Shown piece after piece: positions 1 through 6,593 of a stretch of DNA of 6,593 bases (the first letter of the stretch is position 1; the number at the start of each line of letters is the position of its first letter). The stretch is from Deltaproteobacteria bacterium. GTDB lineage: Bacteria > Desulfobacterota > DSM-4660 > Desulfatiglandales > B25-G16. Made by a program: the position numbers and the translations under genes. Under the pieces are notes generated by a model. The model saw nothing but the letters and a program-made list of their open reading frames with translations. It ran no database searches and had not been told where the DNA came from. The stretch is taken from positions 1 to 6,593 of the forward strand of contig QMLW01000114.1 of assembly GCA_003646935.1 (NCBI GenBank), read 5' to 3'.

Positions 1-1063
1 AAGTATGAGCAAGTCATCGCAGCAAACCGTCTCTACCTTCACCATAATCTACGAGGAAGAGGGACCCCACAATGAAGGTGTTTTCGCGAAGATTGCCGCC
101 GAGAAATTTGGGGCCGACCATCATGAGATACTGGTACGATTGGATGATTTTATCGAGAATCTTCAGCGAATGATATATTTTATGGATGAGCCACTCGCGG
201 ATCCTGCTGCCATTCCCATCTACGATCTGTGCCGATTCAGCAAGCAATTCGTGACTGTTCTTTTATCCGGTGTGGGAGGCGATGAGCTGTTTGGAGGTTA
301 TGATGTATACCGGGAGGCAGTCTATTCGGCCTACCTCGGCTATATACCACGATTTGTCTGGAACATGATTGTCCTGCCTCTCTATGGCTTGATGCCGGAT
401 GGTACGGTAGGAAAGAATTTCACCCAAAGGGTCAATAAGCCCATAGAAGACGTGTTTCTTGGAAGCTCCGTCATTTACGGTGGGTTTTCCGAACGAGACA
501 AGGCGATTCTGTACAACGACGAGTTTGCCAGGCAGCAGTCTGCCTTTAATTCCCATGATGTGGTGCGGGAGACGCTCAGGGGAGTTTCCCGGGCAAGCAG
601 GCTCCATAAGATGATCTATGTGGATACCAAGCACTGGTTGGCAGATAGCCACTTAATCATGATGGATAAGATGTCCATGGCCAACTCCATAGAGCTGAGA
701 ACCCCGCTGTTGGATCACCGTCTGGTAGAGCTCGCTGCGGCACTGCCTGAGAGCTCCAAGGTCAATCTCCTGCGATCGAAGATCCTTTTCAAGGATGCCT
801 TCAAGCCCGAGGTTCCAAAAGAGATCATAGAACGCCCCAAGAGAGGATTTTCAACACCCATTCATGTGTGGCTTAAGCATGCCGAGAGCGAGCTCTCGGA
901 GATCCTGCTGAGCCAGCGAGGTATCGCGAGGGACATCTTCAAAAAAGAAGAGATAGTCAAGCTCCTTGACAGACATAAGCAGGGGCGGGCGGATTATTCC
1001 GCTTCTCTTTTTACCCTGTTGGTGCTGAACGTATGGCTGAGAACGTTTCTGGAGAAATGGTAA
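1..1063 (+). CDS. asnB: Asparagine synthase-family amidotransferase, C-terminal synthetase domain (5' truncated by window edge)
   Basis: This is the ATP-dependent synthetase half of a glutamine-hydrolysing asparagine synthase homologue. Such enzymes activate a carboxylate as an acyl-AMP and amidate it with ammonia from glutamine. The reading frame is open through the left edge. The ATG at base 5 is probably an internal Met: the segment ending in TFTI lines up with the residues just after the SGGxDSS pyrophosphate loop of the complete paralogue at 3095-5041. The N-terminal glutaminase domain and that loop therefore lie upstream, and the full protein should be about 630 residues. Counting from the ATG at base 5, visible family motifs are MDEP (60-63), SGVGGDELFGGY (88-99), a DKMSMANSIE block followed by R-x-P-L-L-D, and RPKRGF-x-x-PI near the C-terminus. 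Val sits where SG(E/D)G normally has an acidic residue. The true acceptor is unknown; in this context a sugar or amino-acid carboxyl is as plausible as aspartate. Family assignment is firm, substrate is not. Confidence 0.9.
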   Translation, partial: SMSKSSQQTVSTFTIIYEEEGPHNEGVFAKIAAEKFGADHHEILVRLDDFIENLQRMIYFMDEPLADPAAIPIYDLCRFSKQFVTVLLSGVGGDELFGGYDVYREAVYSAYLGYIPRFVWNMIVLPLYGLMPDGTVGKNFTQRVNKPIEDVFLGSSVIYGGFSERDKAILYNDEFARQQSAFNSHDVVRETLRGVSRASRLHKMIYVDTKHWLADSHLIMMDKMSMANSIELRTPLLDHRLVELAAALPESSKVNLLRSKILFKDAFKPEVPKEIIERPKRGFSTPIHVWLKHAESELSEILLSQRGIARDIFKKEEIVKLLDRHKQGRADYSASLFTLLVLNVWLRTFLEKW

Positions 1064-1155
1064 CATGTTCATGAGTCTCACTAAGAATAGCTGTCTGGCC
1101 TTACGCAATGGTCACGTGTAGTGTTCAAAAATGTTACGAGAGATGAACAATTCCC
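1064..1155. other. Intergenic spacer between first asnB-like gene and the methyltransferase gene
   Basis: This 92 bp spacer is the longest non-coding stretch in the window. I see no convincing -35/-10 pair, no strong stem followed by a T-run, and no RNA gene. It contains a CACGTG palindrome (1113-1118), which is short enough to be chance, and an 18-codon ATG-to-TAG frame (1065-1121) without recognisable coding features. A GAGAG stretch (1138-1142) lies 13 bp before the next start and is at best a weak ribosome-binding site. The spacer could hold a weak internal promoter or simply be read through. Confidence 0.5.
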
Positions 1156-1911
1156 ATGAAGAGCGCTTCGTACTATAGAGCATTTTACGAAAAGGCATCC
1201 ATTGCCGAGGAAGATGTGGCGGCAGAGGAGAGAACCCCCGCCACGGTAGACATGATTCCGCGGGATGTAAGGTCGGTTCTTGATGTGGGATGCGGAGATG
1301 GGAGCCTGCTGCGATCGATAGATTCGGCTATTCGTAAGGTGGGCCTTGATGTCAGCTACACAGCCCTGAGTCTGGTGAGCTCAGGTCATCGGGTTTTAGC
1401 GTCTTCCGAGATTTTGCCATTTCCTGAACATGCCTTTGATCTCGTGATGTCAACCGAGGTTTTGGAGCATTTGCCCCCTGAGGTTTTTGAGGCATCTTGC
1501 AGCGAAATCCAGAGGGTAGCAAAGCGATATGTGTTGATTTCCGTTCCCTTTCATGAGGACCTCGCCAGGAAACAGACCCGTTGTTCCCGCTGCGGTCATG
1601 TGTACCATATTCACCTGCATCTTCGTTCATTTGACTTCTCGAATCTAGAGGGCGTCTTTCCCTCCTATCAGCTCAAGGAATATCGATTTTCTGGGTCACG
1701 TGAGAAAACGTATCCATCATGGCTAATAGCGATACGGAGAAACTATGGACATCGCTGGGAGTGGGATAAGGACGCCTTATGCCCCCAATGTGGGCATAAG
1801 GAAAGGCAACCACCGAGGCGGTCGATCATTTCGGTTGCAACCTCATTGGCAGGAACCTTGATAGGCAAGAGATATCCGAAGTGGATATCCGCATTGTACG
1901 AGAAAAAATGA
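1156..1911 (+). CDS. Class I SAM-dependent methyltransferase with two CxxC zinc-knuckle-like motifs
   Basis: A 251-residue predicted cytoplasmic methyltransferase of the Rossmann-fold (Methyltransf_11-like) type. SAM-binding motif I is VLDVGCGDG (41-49), an acidic residue for the ribose follows at D65 (GLDVS), and the FDLVMSTEVLEHL block (94-106) is the usual motif after strand 4, with PFP just before it. The C-terminal part is distinctive. CSRCGH (143-148) is followed by a His-rich stretch (HIHLHLRSFDF), and CPQCGH (209-214) lies about 60 residues later. Together the four cysteines could bind one zinc ion. ATG 1156 is the first usable start, because an in-frame TGA lies at 1144-1146. The stop overlaps the next gene's ATG, so the two are probably translated together. 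Between an AsnB-like enzyme and a glycosyltransferase, a role in O-methylating a sugar or capping a glycan is likely, but the substrate cannot be read from sequence. No signal peptide or membrane segment is apparent. Confidence 0.88.
   Translation: MKSASYYRAFYEKASIAEEDVAAEERTPATVDMIPRDVRSVLDVGCGDGSLLRSIDSAIRKVGLDVSYTALSLVSSGHRVLASSEILPFPEHAFDLVMSTEVLEHLPPEVFEASCSEIQRVAKRYVLISVPFHEDLARKQTRCSRCGHVYHIHLHLRSFDFSNLEGVFPSYQLKEYRFSGSREKTYPSWLIAIRRNYGHRWEWDKDALCPQCGHKERQPPRRSIISVATSLAGTLIGKRYPKWISALYEKK
1775..1801. repeat. Perfect 10-bp inverted repeat inside the methyltransferase gene
   Basis: The arms ccttatgccc (1775-1784) and gggcataagg (1792-1801) are exact reverse complements around a 7-base loop. 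The stem covers the codons of the second CPQCGH knuckle. There is no T-run after it, so it does not look like an intrinsic terminator. It may form an mRNA hairpin, or it may be a chance result of coding for a Cys-Pro-x-Cys-Gly-His motif. Confidence 0.6.
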
Positions 1912-3086
1912 AGATACTCTATCTGTGCAGCGCAGATCTTTCCGGCACATCCGGTTCCCTCGGATCGGTTCGGCATATCATGGAGGTCTCGGAAAACCTC
2001 TATCGTTTAGGAAACGAGGTGAGGTTGATCGTTCCAGGCTACGCTCGCTACCCTCACCCAACCCCGGTAAGGATAGCATATGTGCCGATTATTCCGCTAC
2101 GTTTCTTGAGAACCCTTATCTACGAGCTTTTCTCACCTTTTTTCATCATGGTCCAACTGGTCTTTTGGAGGCCGCATGTCGTGTATTGGCGCCAGGCCTA
2201 TCTCACGGTATTTCCCGCCTTGCTGAGCAGGTTACTCGGCAAGGCGATCATCACCGAGGTCAACGGCCTGACCATTGATGAGGTAGAATCCGAGCCCTTG
2301 AGCAGGCTTAGAAAAAGGGTCATATTGGCCTTTGAAAGCCTTAACTACCGAGCCTCCAGTCACCTGATATGTGTGGCCCCAGGGATAAGAGACAGAATCC
2401 TGGAGCACTATCGTCTCCCCCGGGTCAGGGTATCGGTTATTCTCAATGGCGTCAATTCGGACCGAATGCCGGTGATGGACCCCAAGGAGGCCAGAAGGAA
2501 GATCGGCTTGAATCAGGATCTTCAGGTAGTAGGCTTTGTGGGACATTTCTTTCCCTGGGATGGGATCGAATACTTAATTGAGGCGGCCTCGCGTATTACC
2601 GAGGAAACAGAGGACGTTCGTTTTCTGATCGTGGGCCATGGCCTGTGGGGAGAACACTTGCCTGAATTGGTAAGGCAAAAGAGCTTAGAGGAATATTTTA
2701 TCTTCACCGGTAAGGTACCATGGGAAAAGCTTTATCTCTATGTGAATGCATTCGATGTGGCAACCGCTCCCTATTCAAGGGCCATTAACTTCCAGAGCGG
2801 GCGATCTTCTCTAAAGATCCTCGAGTATTTCGCCTGCAAGAAACCGGTAGTAGCGAGCCGGACGGGCGTCATTCCGGAAATCGTCGATCTCGAAAAAAGG
2901 GGTCTGGGGATTACGGTGAAACCGGAGGACGCTAGCGCACTTGCCGAATCCATACTCCGCCTTTTGAGGGATGACGTCCTGAGGCGGAACATGGGAGACG
3001 AGGGACGTAATTACGTGGAGAGAGAACGAAACTGGAAGATTGTGGCTCAAAGAACTCAAGATATCATGCAGGCCCTCCGTTCTTAG
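1908..3086 (+). CDS. Glycosyltransferase, GT4-like (GT-B fold)
   Basis: A 392-residue GT-B glycosyltransferase that would move a sugar from a nucleotide-sugar donor to a growing glycan at the inner face of the cytoplasmic membrane. The N-terminus (MKILYLCSAD, then a Gly/Ser-rich loop at 12-20) is the acceptor-domain opening usual for the family. The linker motif LNGVNSDRM (179-187) stands in for the common NGVD. The second Rossmann domain begins VGFVGHFFPWDGIEYLIEA (208-226). The donor-site region is SLKILEYFACKKPVVAS (301-317), with E306 as the expected conserved glutamate. A hydrophobic stretch at about 68-86 could support peripheral membrane association. ATG 1908 is preferred over an in-frame GTG at 1881 because it places the typical first beta strand at the N-terminus and gives the common 4-bp ATGA overlap with the methyltransferase stop. 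The usual K-G of the donor domain is replaced by W-D-G, and the first glutamate of the E-x7-E motif is absent. Both suggest a divergent subgroup. Donor and linkage are unknown. Confidence 0.9.
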   Translation: MKILYLCSADLSGTSGSLGSVRHIMEVSENLYRLGNEVRLIVPGYARYPHPTPVRIAYVPIIPLRFLRTLIYELFSPFFIMVQLVFWRPHVVYWRQAYLTVFPALLSRLLGKAIITEVNGLTIDEVESEPLSRLRKRVILAFESLNYRASSHLICVAPGIRDRILEHYRLPRVRVSVILNGVNSDRMPVMDPKEARRKIGLNQDLQVVGFVGHFFPWDGIEYLIEAASRITEETEDVRFLIVGHGLWGEHLPELVRQKSLEEYFIFTGKVPWEKLYLYVNAFDVATAPYSRAINFQSGRSSLKILEYFACKKPVVASRTGVIPEIVDLEKRGLGITVKPEDASALAESILRLLRDDVLRRNMGDEGRNYVERERNWKIVAQRTQDIMQALRS

Positions 3087-3090
3087 GGGG
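3085..3090 (+). promoter_or_regulatory. Ribosome-binding site for the complete asnB-like gene
   Basis: The purine-rich AGGGGG overlaps the TAG stop of the preceding glycosyltransferase gene and lies 4 bases before ATG 3095. It is the clearest Shine-Dalgarno-like sequence in the window. It supports ATG 3095, which is also required because it places the catalytic Cys at position 2. Confidence 0.65.
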
Positions 3091-3094
3091 AACA

Positions 3095-5041
3095 ATGTGC
3101 GGAATCTGTGGATTTATCGTTGATCAAAAAGACAGCTCCTATGATTGGGCTGGGACCTTACAGGTGATGACCCGGAGGCTCGTACACCGCGGGCCTGACA
3201 GCGAGGGATACCATTATACTCGAACGAGCGGCAGCGTTGTCGGATTGGGTCACCGGAGGTTGTCGGTTATTGATCTTTCCGAACAGGCAAATCAACCCCT
3301 CGGGAATGAGGACGATTCGGTTCTTATTGTCTTTAACGGGGAGATTTATAACTATAAAGAACTCACCGAAGAGCTCAAAGGCAAGGGGCATAGGTTTAAG
3401 TCACATAGTGATACAGAGGCGATCATTCACCTTTACGAGGACAGAGGCGATCGATGCGTGGACCGCTTACGCGGCATGTTCGCATTTGCACTGTGGGACC
3501 AAATAAAGGGCAGATTGCTTTTAGCGCGAGATCCCATGGGCATAAAACCGCTCTTTTATGTGCTCAAAGATGGGAACTTCTACTTTGCATCGGAGATCAA
3601 GGCCTTGCTTGCTATCGATGAGGTATCGAGGGACATGGATATCACGGCGCTGGATCACTACTTCACCTATGGCTATATCCCCGGCTCATACACTATCTTC
3701 AGGGATATCAAGAAGCTACCTCCCGCATCGTATATGGTACTCGAAAGCGGTGAGATCACTATCACCTCATACTGGGCGATTCAATACCTTCCCAAAACCG
3801 AACTCAGGGATGAGGCGCTCAGCGAGGCCCTCCTCGATACATTCATGAAAGCAGTGAAACGCCATCTAGTAAGCGATGTTCCGGTGGGGGTCTTTCTGAG
3901 CGGTGGCGTGGATTCGAGCATCATCGCGGCCTTGATGAGCATGGTGGGAGAACGGCAGTTCGACACCTTCACCCTCGGGTATGCCTCCGGAGGAGATGAT
4001 GAACTCCCGTACGCCCACATGGTAGCCGATTGCTTTCACACCACGCACCATGCATTCAGGGTCGATCCTGAGATGACGCGAATACTTCCTGTGTTGCTCT
4101 GGCACCTGGATGAGCCCTTCTTCGATAACTCCATTATACCCACCTATTATATCTCGAAGCTGGCCCGCGAGACGGTAAAGGTAGCGATCTCGGGCGACGG
4201 GGGCGATGAGGTCTTTGGAGGATATGAGTGGACCAGGAGAAACCAATACAGGATAGCATTTCAAAGGCTTCCCGGTTTCGTTCGTAACCCCCTCAAGAAA
4301 GCAAGCGCTGAATTAGCCGTCGCCGCTGATTATGGAACAGGCCTTATGACGAAGATACGGCGATTTTTGTCCGATATGAACGCCGATATGGAGGCGGGTT
4401 TTCTCAGAAGAACCGCTGTTTCTCGCCGGTTCCGTCAGGCGCTCTATTCAGGGGCGTTCAAGGATGAGTTAGGGGATTTCGATGCAATCGGGTATAGGGA
4501 TCAGCTTCTCTCGGAAGCACAGGTGACCGATATTCGAGAGAAGATGCTATATGCGGATGCCGTGTCGTACTTGCCCGATGATTGCCTGTTCAAGGTAGAT
4601 CGTATGAGCATGGCCCATGGGCTGGAGGTGCGGGTGCCCTTTCTCGACAGAGAACTCGTAGAGTTCGCCGCACGGATACCATTTAACTATAAGATTCATG
4701 GCCTCACATCCAAATACATACTAAAGAAGACCTTCTCTCGCGCCTTGCCCGGCAAGATACTAAAGCAGAGGAAACAGGGATTCACCATACCGATCTCGGC
4801 CTGGCTGCAGGGGCAATTGGGAGGGCTGGCAAGCCGGGTCTTGTCGAGCGATACATTTCGCCGGAGGAACTTGTTCGAAAAAGAATTTATAAGGTGGATG
4901 TTGGATGAGCACACCAGCGGGCGCCAGGAGTTAGGCCACCGTATCTGGAGCATCGTGGTCTTCGAGATCTGGGCCAGGCTTTATTTGGATGAAAAGGTTG
5001 ACTCAACGCCGGCAGTATCACTGAGGGAGATGATCGACTAA
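3095..5041 (+). CDS. asnB: Asparagine synthase (glutamine-hydrolysing)-family amidotransferase, complete
   Basis: A complete 648-residue two-domain enzyme. The N-terminal class II glutamine amidotransferase domain starts MCGICGF; removal of Met leaves the Cys nucleophile first. Its other expected residues are visible: R55 in GHRRL, N81-G82-E83 in FNGEIYN and D106 in SHSDTE. The synthetase domain carries the pyrophosphate loop SGGVDSS (269-275), LDEP (338-341), SGDGGDEVFGGY (366-377), DRMSMAHGLEVRVPFLD (502-518) and RKQGFTIPI (559-567). All residues I can check for both half-reactions are present, so it should release ammonia from glutamine and amidate an activated carboxylate. It is somewhat longer than E. 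coli AsnB (about 550 residues) and close to the roughly 630-residue AsnB-like amidotransferases of exopolysaccharide and exosortase-type loci. It lies 8 bp after one glycosyltransferase gene and 34 bp before another. Free asparagine synthesis remains possible, but the setting favours amidating a glycan precursor or decoration. It is clearly diverged from the truncated paralogue at the left edge. Confidence 0.95.
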   Translation: MCGICGFIVDQKDSSYDWAGTLQVMTRRLVHRGPDSEGYHYTRTSGSVVGLGHRRLSVIDLSEQANQPLGNEDDSVLIVFNGEIYNYKELTEELKGKGHRFKSHSDTEAIIHLYEDRGDRCVDRLRGMFAFALWDQIKGRLLLARDPMGIKPLFYVLKDGNFYFASEIKALLAIDEVSRDMDITALDHYFTYGYIPGSYTIFRDIKKLPPASYMVLESGEITITSYWAIQYLPKTELRDEALSEALLDTFMKAVKRHLVSDVPVGVFLSGGVDSSIIAALMSMVGERQFDTFTLGYASGGDDELPYAHMVADCFHTTHHAFRVDPEMTRILPVLLWHLDEPFFDNSIIPTYYISKLARETVKVAISGDGGDEVFGGYEWTRRNQYRIAFQRLPGFVRNPLKKASAELAVAADYGTGLMTKIRRFLSDMNADMEAGFLRRTAVSRRFRQALYSGAFKDELGDFDAIGYRDQLLSEAQVTDIREKMLYADAVSYLPDDCLFKVDRMSMAHGLEVRVPFLDRELVEFAARIPFNYKIHGLTSKYILKKTFSRALPGKILKQRKQGFTIPISAWLQGQLGGLASRVLSSDTFRRRNLFEKEFIRWMLDEHTSGRQELGHRIWSIVVFEIWARLYLDEKVDSTPAVSLREMID

Positions 5042-5075
5042 TATCATTGGTAGAACCCATATTGAAACGTGGCGA

Positions 5076-6017
5076 ATGAACAAAGCAGTCAACAGGAATA
5101 GGGAGTTTGTCCTTTACAGGAATGACCGCGGCATTCCTCCTGATAGGGAGATTAGGCGGCTTGACACTGAATTACGAACCCGTGAGGGCTATCCCAAGGT
5201 CTCGATTATCATCCCCACATCAGATGGTTACCGAAACGGCCTGTTTCCCGCCTTATTGAGTCAGCTATCAGAGCAGAGCTTTCAGGATTTTGAGACGATA
5301 ATCGTTAAGGGTGATCCGAGACAGGGAAGGGCTATCAATACGGGTGCTGATATTGCCAGGGCCCGCTATCTCCTAACGCTCGATGACGATACGAGCTTAG
5401 CTTCTGCAGATGCAATAGAGAAATTGTATCATGTTCTGGAAGCGCATGGGTCGATAGGCATGGCAGGAGGTATCAATGTTATTCCACCGGGTGCAACCCC
5501 CTTTGTGAGGCGGGTGATGAGGGAGGTGCCCCGTAGATTCACCCCGCCCGTAAATGAGATTACCGATTCAGACCTCGCCGAACACCCCCTTTTGATCATG
5601 AGAAAGGATGTATTTAAAGGGGTTGGCGGAGAAAACGAGCTGATACCGAGAGGCCTGGACCCTTACCTCAGGAGGGAATTCAGAAGGGCAGGATGCCGTG
5701 TGGTCGTGGTTCCTGGTGTTCACTACTCCCACCTCCCTCCCAATACACTGCCCCTGCTTATTACACAGTTCTACCGCAACGGAAGGTTAGCGGGATTTTG
5801 CAATAAATTCTATCCGCAATGGGTGTTCGAGACACCCCATACCCATGGAAGGGAGTTCATGGTACAAAGATCCTTCTCCTATCGAGCAGCCCGCTATCTC
5901 GTGAACATGGTGAAAAGGGCATGCAAGGGACACCTGATCTATCTCACGGTATCTCTCGCGTATGCCGTAGGGTTTATAAGGGGGTATGCGTGCTATAGAG
6001 ATGAGACGCAGGCATGA
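5076..6017 (+). CDS. Glycosyltransferase family 2-like (GT-A fold)
   Basis: A 313-residue GT-A glycosyltransferase. The core starts with KVSIIIPTSDGYRNG (41-55), the nucleotide-binding strand, followed by LSEQSFQDFETIIVKGD (64-80). INTGADIARARYLLTLDDDT (87-106) gives the metal-binding DxD as DDD at 103-105. In the acceptor half, GLDPYLRREFRRAG (193-206) matches the usual region around the catalytic base, and an H-x-x-H (217-220) is followed by QFYRNG (231-236), a frequent GT2 feature. A charged stretch of about 40 residues precedes the core and is rich in Arg. Near the C-terminus, residues about 287-301 are hydrophobic and could be a membrane-anchoring helix. ATG 5076 is the first ATG after the upstream gene in an otherwise open frame, and I see no strong ribosome-binding site before it. 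The stop overlaps the next gene by ATGA. Donor and acceptor are unknown; a role in building the same glycan as its neighbours is inferred from context. Confidence 0.9.
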   Translation: MNKAVNRNREFVLYRNDRGIPPDREIRRLDTELRTREGYPKVSIIIPTSDGYRNGLFPALLSQLSEQSFQDFETIIVKGDPRQGRAINTGADIARARYLLTLDDDTSLASADAIEKLYHVLEAHGSIGMAGGINVIPPGATPFVRRVMREVPRRFTPPVNEITDSDLAEHPLLIMRKDVFKGVGGENELIPRGLDPYLRREFRRAGCRVVVVPGVHYSHLPPNTLPLLITQFYRNGRLAGFCNKFYPQWVFETPHTHGREFMVQRSFSYRAARYLVNMVKRACKGHLIYLTVSLAYAVGFIRGYACYRDETQA

Positions 6018-6593
6018 GAGCCCTATTCATAGCCGATGTTCCTTTAGAGAATCCCACCAGCGGATCTGAACTGGTCCTATATCACCAGGCGACTGGATTG
6101 GCCAAGAGAGGTGTAGAGGTGTATGCTATTACCAGACAAGCTGATCCTTCTCCATGGGTTATCAGGGATGTGAGGGGAGTTCGGGAGGGTTCCTATAGCG
6201 CTTCCCAAGGGGATCTGATTCGAGGATTCATTTCCCTCCGGAAGTATCCCCTTAGATTTTATCGCAGTTTCTCCGAAGGCAGTCCTTTTCAGGTAGCAGT
6301 ATCTCACCAACCGTTTAACTTTTTCCTTCTTCTAGCTGCGCGAAAGCTCGCACACGTACCCATCCTCTATGTGTTTCACTCCCCAAGCCATGAGGAATAC
6401 TTGCTATCACACCAAAAGAACCATCTATTGAGGAATTTGCCTCATGTGAACACTCGACGGTTTGTTGAGAAGCTGTGTCTTAAAAAGGCCTTAAGGGTAA
6501 TGGTGCTAAGCAAGTATATGAAACAAAAGGTTCGGGATATACATGGAATATCCAGCGATAGGATCGTGATTAATCCAGGTGGCGTGGATCTCA
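6014..6593 (+). CDS. Glycosyltransferase, GT4-like, N-terminal part (3' truncated by window edge)
   Basis: An open frame of 193 codons runs from ATG 6014 to the right edge without a stop, so the gene is cut by the window. The start is MRALFIADVPLENPTSGSEL, with a first beta strand and a Gly/Ser loop typical of GT4 acceptor domains. It is followed by a helix ending LAKRGVEVYAIT, the common pattern of a first helix leading into the second strand. Residues 163-169 (MVLSKYM) and then DRIVINPGGVDL (182-193) match the family's 'alSeymk ... nGVD' linker between the two Rossmann domains. A HSPSHEEY segment in the middle resembles the H-x(3-4)-E region where some GT4 enzymes position the acceptor. The donor-binding domain with its E-x7-E motif is not in the window. 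The start overlaps the GT2 stop as ATGA, indicating translational coupling. It differs from the GT4 at 1908-3086 and is not a recent copy of it. Confidence 0.85.
   Translation, partial: MRALFIADVPLENPTSGSELVLYHQATGLAKRGVEVYAITRQADPSPWVIRDVRGVREGSYSASQGDLIRGFISLRKYPLRFYRSFSEGSPFQVAVSHQPFNFFLLLAARKLAHVPILYVFHSPSHEEYLLSHQKNHLLRNLPHVNTRRFVEKLCLKKALRVMVLSKYMKQKVRDIHGISSDRIVINPGGVDL

Noticed and set aside
5..7. ATG at base 5 as the true start of the first asnB-like gene
   Set aside because: The frame is open upstream, and the following residues match sequence just after the pyrophosphate loop of the paralogue, so the ATG is internal. A stand-alone synthetase domain lacking its ATP loop would not be functional.
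263..652. Antisense open frame of 129 codons opposite the first asnB-like gene
   Set aside because: It lies wholly inside a gene with clear family motifs on the other strand, and its own translation shows no recognisable domain.
1065..1121. 18-codon ATG-to-TAG frame in the spacer as a small protein gene
   Set aside because: It is very short, has no coding signature or recognised family, and only a chance GGAG sits upstream inside the preceding gene.
1775..1801. The hairpin as an intrinsic terminator
   Set aside because: It lies inside a coding sequence, no T-run follows it on either side, and the downstream gene overlaps the host gene.
1881..1907. GTG at 1881 as the start of the GT4 gene
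   Set aside because: It would add nine residues before the canonical MKILYLCSAD opening and give a longer overlap. ATG 1908 gives the common ATGA overlap.
1925..2278. Same-strand open frame of 117 codons overlapping the GT4 gene in another frame
   Set aside because: It is fully nested in the GT4 coding sequence, with low-complexity Arg/Pro-rich translation typical of an out-of-frame shadow.
3866..4264. Antisense open frame of 132 codons opposite the complete asnB-like gene
   Set aside because: It covers the pyrophosphate loop and SGDGGDE coding region of a confident gene, and it has no motif or context of its own.

Overview
The window is a stretch of a bacterial surface-glycan (exopolysaccharide, capsule or O-antigen type) biosynthesis cluster. 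Six protein-coding genes, all on the + strand, fill almost all of it. In order they are: the C-terminal part of an asparagine-synthase-family amidotransferase (cut by the left edge), a class I SAM-dependent methyltransferase with two Cys-x-x-Cys knuckles, a GT-B (GT4-like) glycosyltransferase, a second and complete asparagine-synthase-family protein, a GT-A (GT2-like) glycosyltransferase, and the N-terminal part of another GT4-like glycosyltransferase (cut by the right edge). I see no RNA genes, CRISPR arrays, insertion sequences or clear terminators.

Layout: genes two to six are tightly packed. The methyltransferase and first GT4 overlap by ATGA (1908-1911), GT4 and the complete asnB-like gene are 8 bp apart, asnB and GT2 are 34 bp apart, and GT2 and the last GT4 overlap by ATGA (6014-6017). 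This is the pattern of one transcription unit with translational coupling. The only sizeable non-coding stretch is 92 bp between the first amidotransferase and the methyltransferase (1064-1155).

Inferred joint role: the three glycosyltransferases would add sugars to a lipid-linked or nascent glycan at the cytoplasmic face of the inner membrane. The methyltransferase could methylate a sugar or glycan terminus. The two AsnB-like enzymes could amidate a carboxyl group, such as a uronic acid or an amino-acid decoration, using glutamine-derived ammonia. AsnB homologues are common in such clusters, but their substrates usually cannot be read from sequence.

Organism: base composition looks balanced by eye. 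Arginine codons mix AGG/AGA with CGN, and ATA isoleucine codons are frequent. This would fit an anaerobic or environmental bacterium such as Desulfobacterota or Nitrospirota, but that is a weak guess and I cannot assign a taxon. I found no convincing previously undescribed system. The points most worth a second look are the pair of diverged AsnB paralogues, one with Val at a normally acidic synthetase-site position, and the double zinc-knuckle tail of the methyltransferase.
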